Shown in pieces: positions 4,443 through 5,359 of a DNA stretch of 5,359 bases (position 1 is the stretch's first letter; every line of letters starts with the position of its first letter). The position numbers were made by a program, and so were the translations under genes. The stretch is from positions 1 through 5,359 of the forward strand of contig JAJTHO010000197.1 in assembly GCA_021297975.1 (NCBI GenBank), read 5' to 3'. Source of the DNA: Alphaproteobacteria bacterium (lineage in GTDB: Bacteria; Pseudomonadota; Alphaproteobacteria; JAJTHO01). The notes beneath the pieces were generated by a model. The model was not told the origin of the DNA. It did no database searches and saw nothing but the letters and a program-made list of their open reading frames with translations.

Positions 4443-5048
4443 ATGAACACACGCTTTAAACATCGCCTCCGCGCCGCCGCCTTAACTTTAGGACTCCTTG
4501 CCATGACTGCATCCCCCGCCGCTGCTGAAAAAGCCGTTTTTGCTGGGGGTTGCTTCTGGTGTATGGAGCCGGGGTTTGATCGGCTGGACGGCGTGTCGGC
4601 AACCATCGTCGGCTATACCGGCGGCGCGGCGGAAACTGCCAACTATGACGCCGTAAGCAGCGGAAAAACCGGCCATGTTGAGGCGATTGAGATAACCTAT
4701 GACCCTGCCCGCGTTAGTTACGCCCAATTGCTGCATGTGTATTGGCAGAACATTGACCCCTTTGACCCCAACGGGCAATTCGCCGATAAGGGCAGCCATT
4801 ACCAAACGGTGATTTTTTATGGAACGGACGCGGAAAAGCTGGCTGCTGAAAACAGCAAAGCCGCAATTGAAAAAGAATTCGGCGGCAAAACGGCCTACAC
4901 CCGCATAGAGCCGCGCCAGCCGTTTTTTGCTGCGGAAGCCTATCACCAGGATTATTACCAGAAAAACGAGGGGCATTACACCCGCTATAAATACGGCAGC
5001 GGCAGGGTTAAAAGGCTTGAGGAGTTGTGGGGAGCGGATAAACACTAA
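4443..5048 (+). CDS. msrA: Peptide-methionine (S)-S-oxide reductase MsrA, exported
   Basis: The 201-residue product reduces the S-epimer of methionine sulfoxide in proteins. A Sec signal peptide (basic MNTRFKHRLR, hydrophobic 11-22, likely cleavage after SPAAA at 28) predicts a periplasmic enzyme. The MsrA domain begins at once: GGCFWCMEP (35-43) with catalytic C37, F38 and W39. Y68, E80 (in GHVE), D115 and Y120 (in DKGSHYQT) keep the same spacing from the catalytic Cys as Y82, E94, D129 and Y134 of the E. coli enzyme. YHQDYYQKN (167-175) and YKYGSGRVKRL (182-192) complete the fold. The only other cysteine is C40, and the usual C-terminal resolving cysteines are absent. There is no MsrB domain. 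The ATG at 4503 would lose the signal peptide, so 4443 is preferred although it lacks a Shine-Dalgarno. It lies 30 nt after the SOUL gene and 3 nt before the sirtuin gene. Confidence 0.96.
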   Translation: MNTRFKHRLRAAALTLGLLAMTASPAAAEKAVFAGGCFWCMEPGFDRLDGVSATIVGYTGGAAETANYDAVSSGKTGHVEAIEITYDPARVSYAQLLHVYWQNIDPFDPNGQFADKGSHYQTVIFYGTDAEKLAAENSKAAIEKEFGGKTAYTRIEPRQPFFAAEAYHQDYYQKNEGHYTRYKYGSGRVKRLEELWGADKH

Positions 5049-5051
5049 AGC

Positions 5052-5359
5052 ATGTCTTTAGCCGCATCCTTCCCCCTGCCCCGCCTTGCCGCAAACGCGC
5101 ACATTGTTATCCTGACCGGCGCGGGCATGTCGGCGGATTCGGGGGTTAAGACGTTTCGCGATGCGGGCGGCTTATGGGAAGGCGAACGGGTTGAGGATGT
5201 TGCAACGCCGGAGGCCTTTGCCCGCAATCCCGCCAAGGTGCAGCAGTTTTACAACCAGCGCCGCCGCCAACTCGCCGAGGTTGCGCCCAATGCCGGGCAT
5301 CTCGCGCTCAGGGATTTAGAGCGGGCTTGGCCGGGAACGGTTACACTCATCACGCAAAA
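5052..5359 (+). CDS. cobB: NAD+-dependent protein deacylase, CobB/SIRT5-type sirtuin (C-terminally cut by window edge)
   Basis: The 102 readable codons encode the N-terminal part of a sirtuin that removes acyl groups from lysines using NAD+. The NAD-binding Rossmann segment is IVILTGAGMSADSGVKTFRD (18-37), with the GAG, S27, D29, SG and FRD motifs. GLWEG (40-44) follows. FYNQRRRQL (66-74) supplies Y67 and R70, the YxxR pair that in E. coli CobB and human SIRT5 recognises succinyl and malonyl lysine. PNAGHLAL (79-86) is also CobB-like. The frame ends at LITQ (99-102), just before the asparagine expected for the TQN motif, and the catalytic histidine and zinc cysteines lie outside the window. 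The start has almost no N-terminal extension, so the enzyme is cytoplasmic. The ATG is 3 nt after the msrA stop, implying cotranscription. A GGGGAG stretch about 17 nt upstream is too distant to be a good ribosome site. Confidence 0.94.
   Translation, partial: MSLAASFPLPRLAANAHIVILTGAGMSADSGVKTFRDAGGLWEGERVEDVATPEAFARNPAKVQQFYNQRRRQLAEVAPNAGHLALRDLERAWPGTVTLITQ

Noticed and set aside
4488..5045. 185-codon antisense reading across msrA
   Set aside because: It is a mirror of msrA codon structure, has no recognisable motifs and no promoter or ribosome site, while the sense strand is an unmistakable MsrA.

Overview
The window looks like chromosomal DNA from a free-living Gram-negative bacterium, most likely an alphaproteobacterium. 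This rests on several weak clues: an outer-membrane beta-barrel protein, a SOUL lipoprotein, two starts with -10-like boxes only a few bases upstream of the ATG and no Shine-Dalgarno, and GTCACCC-type intergenic palindromes. The genus cannot be fixed by reading. Base composition is intermediate and fairly even.

Layout. (1) Positions 1-344, minus strand: N-terminal part of a voltage-sensor-type ion channel, cut by the window edge. (2) Positions 345-453: a divergent promoter region. (3) Positions 454-2262, plus strand: a complete Kef-type (CPA2) K+/H+ antiporter with a C-terminal TrkA-N/RCK domain. (4) Positions 2263-2739: about 480 bases rich in hairpins, with at most one tiny ORF. (5) Positions 2740-3357, plus strand: a small OmpA/Omp25-like outer-membrane beta-barrel protein, better started at 2740 than at the upstream in-frame ATG. 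(6) Positions 3358-3632: an intergenic stretch with several inverted repeats, ending in a nested inverted repeat that abuts the 3' CCA of a tRNA. (7) Positions 3633-3708, minus strand: tRNA-Ala with anticodon CGC. (8) Positions 3831-5359, plus strand: an apparent operon of SOUL haem-binding-type lipoprotein, exported methionine sulfoxide reductase MsrA, and a CobB-type sirtuin cut by the right edge.

How the genes may work together. The divergent channel and Kef antiporter could form a K+/membrane-potential module. The SOUL-msrA-cobB cluster mixes an envelope lipoprotein, a periplasmic repair enzyme and a cytoplasmic NAD+-dependent deacylase. A shared stress or redox theme is possible but is inference from adjacency only.

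I see no CRISPR array, transposase, integrase, toxin-antitoxin pair or recognisable defence system. The least explained DNA is the hairpin-dense leader at 2418-2708 and the nested palindrome at 3581-3632. The protein-coding genes belong to known families.
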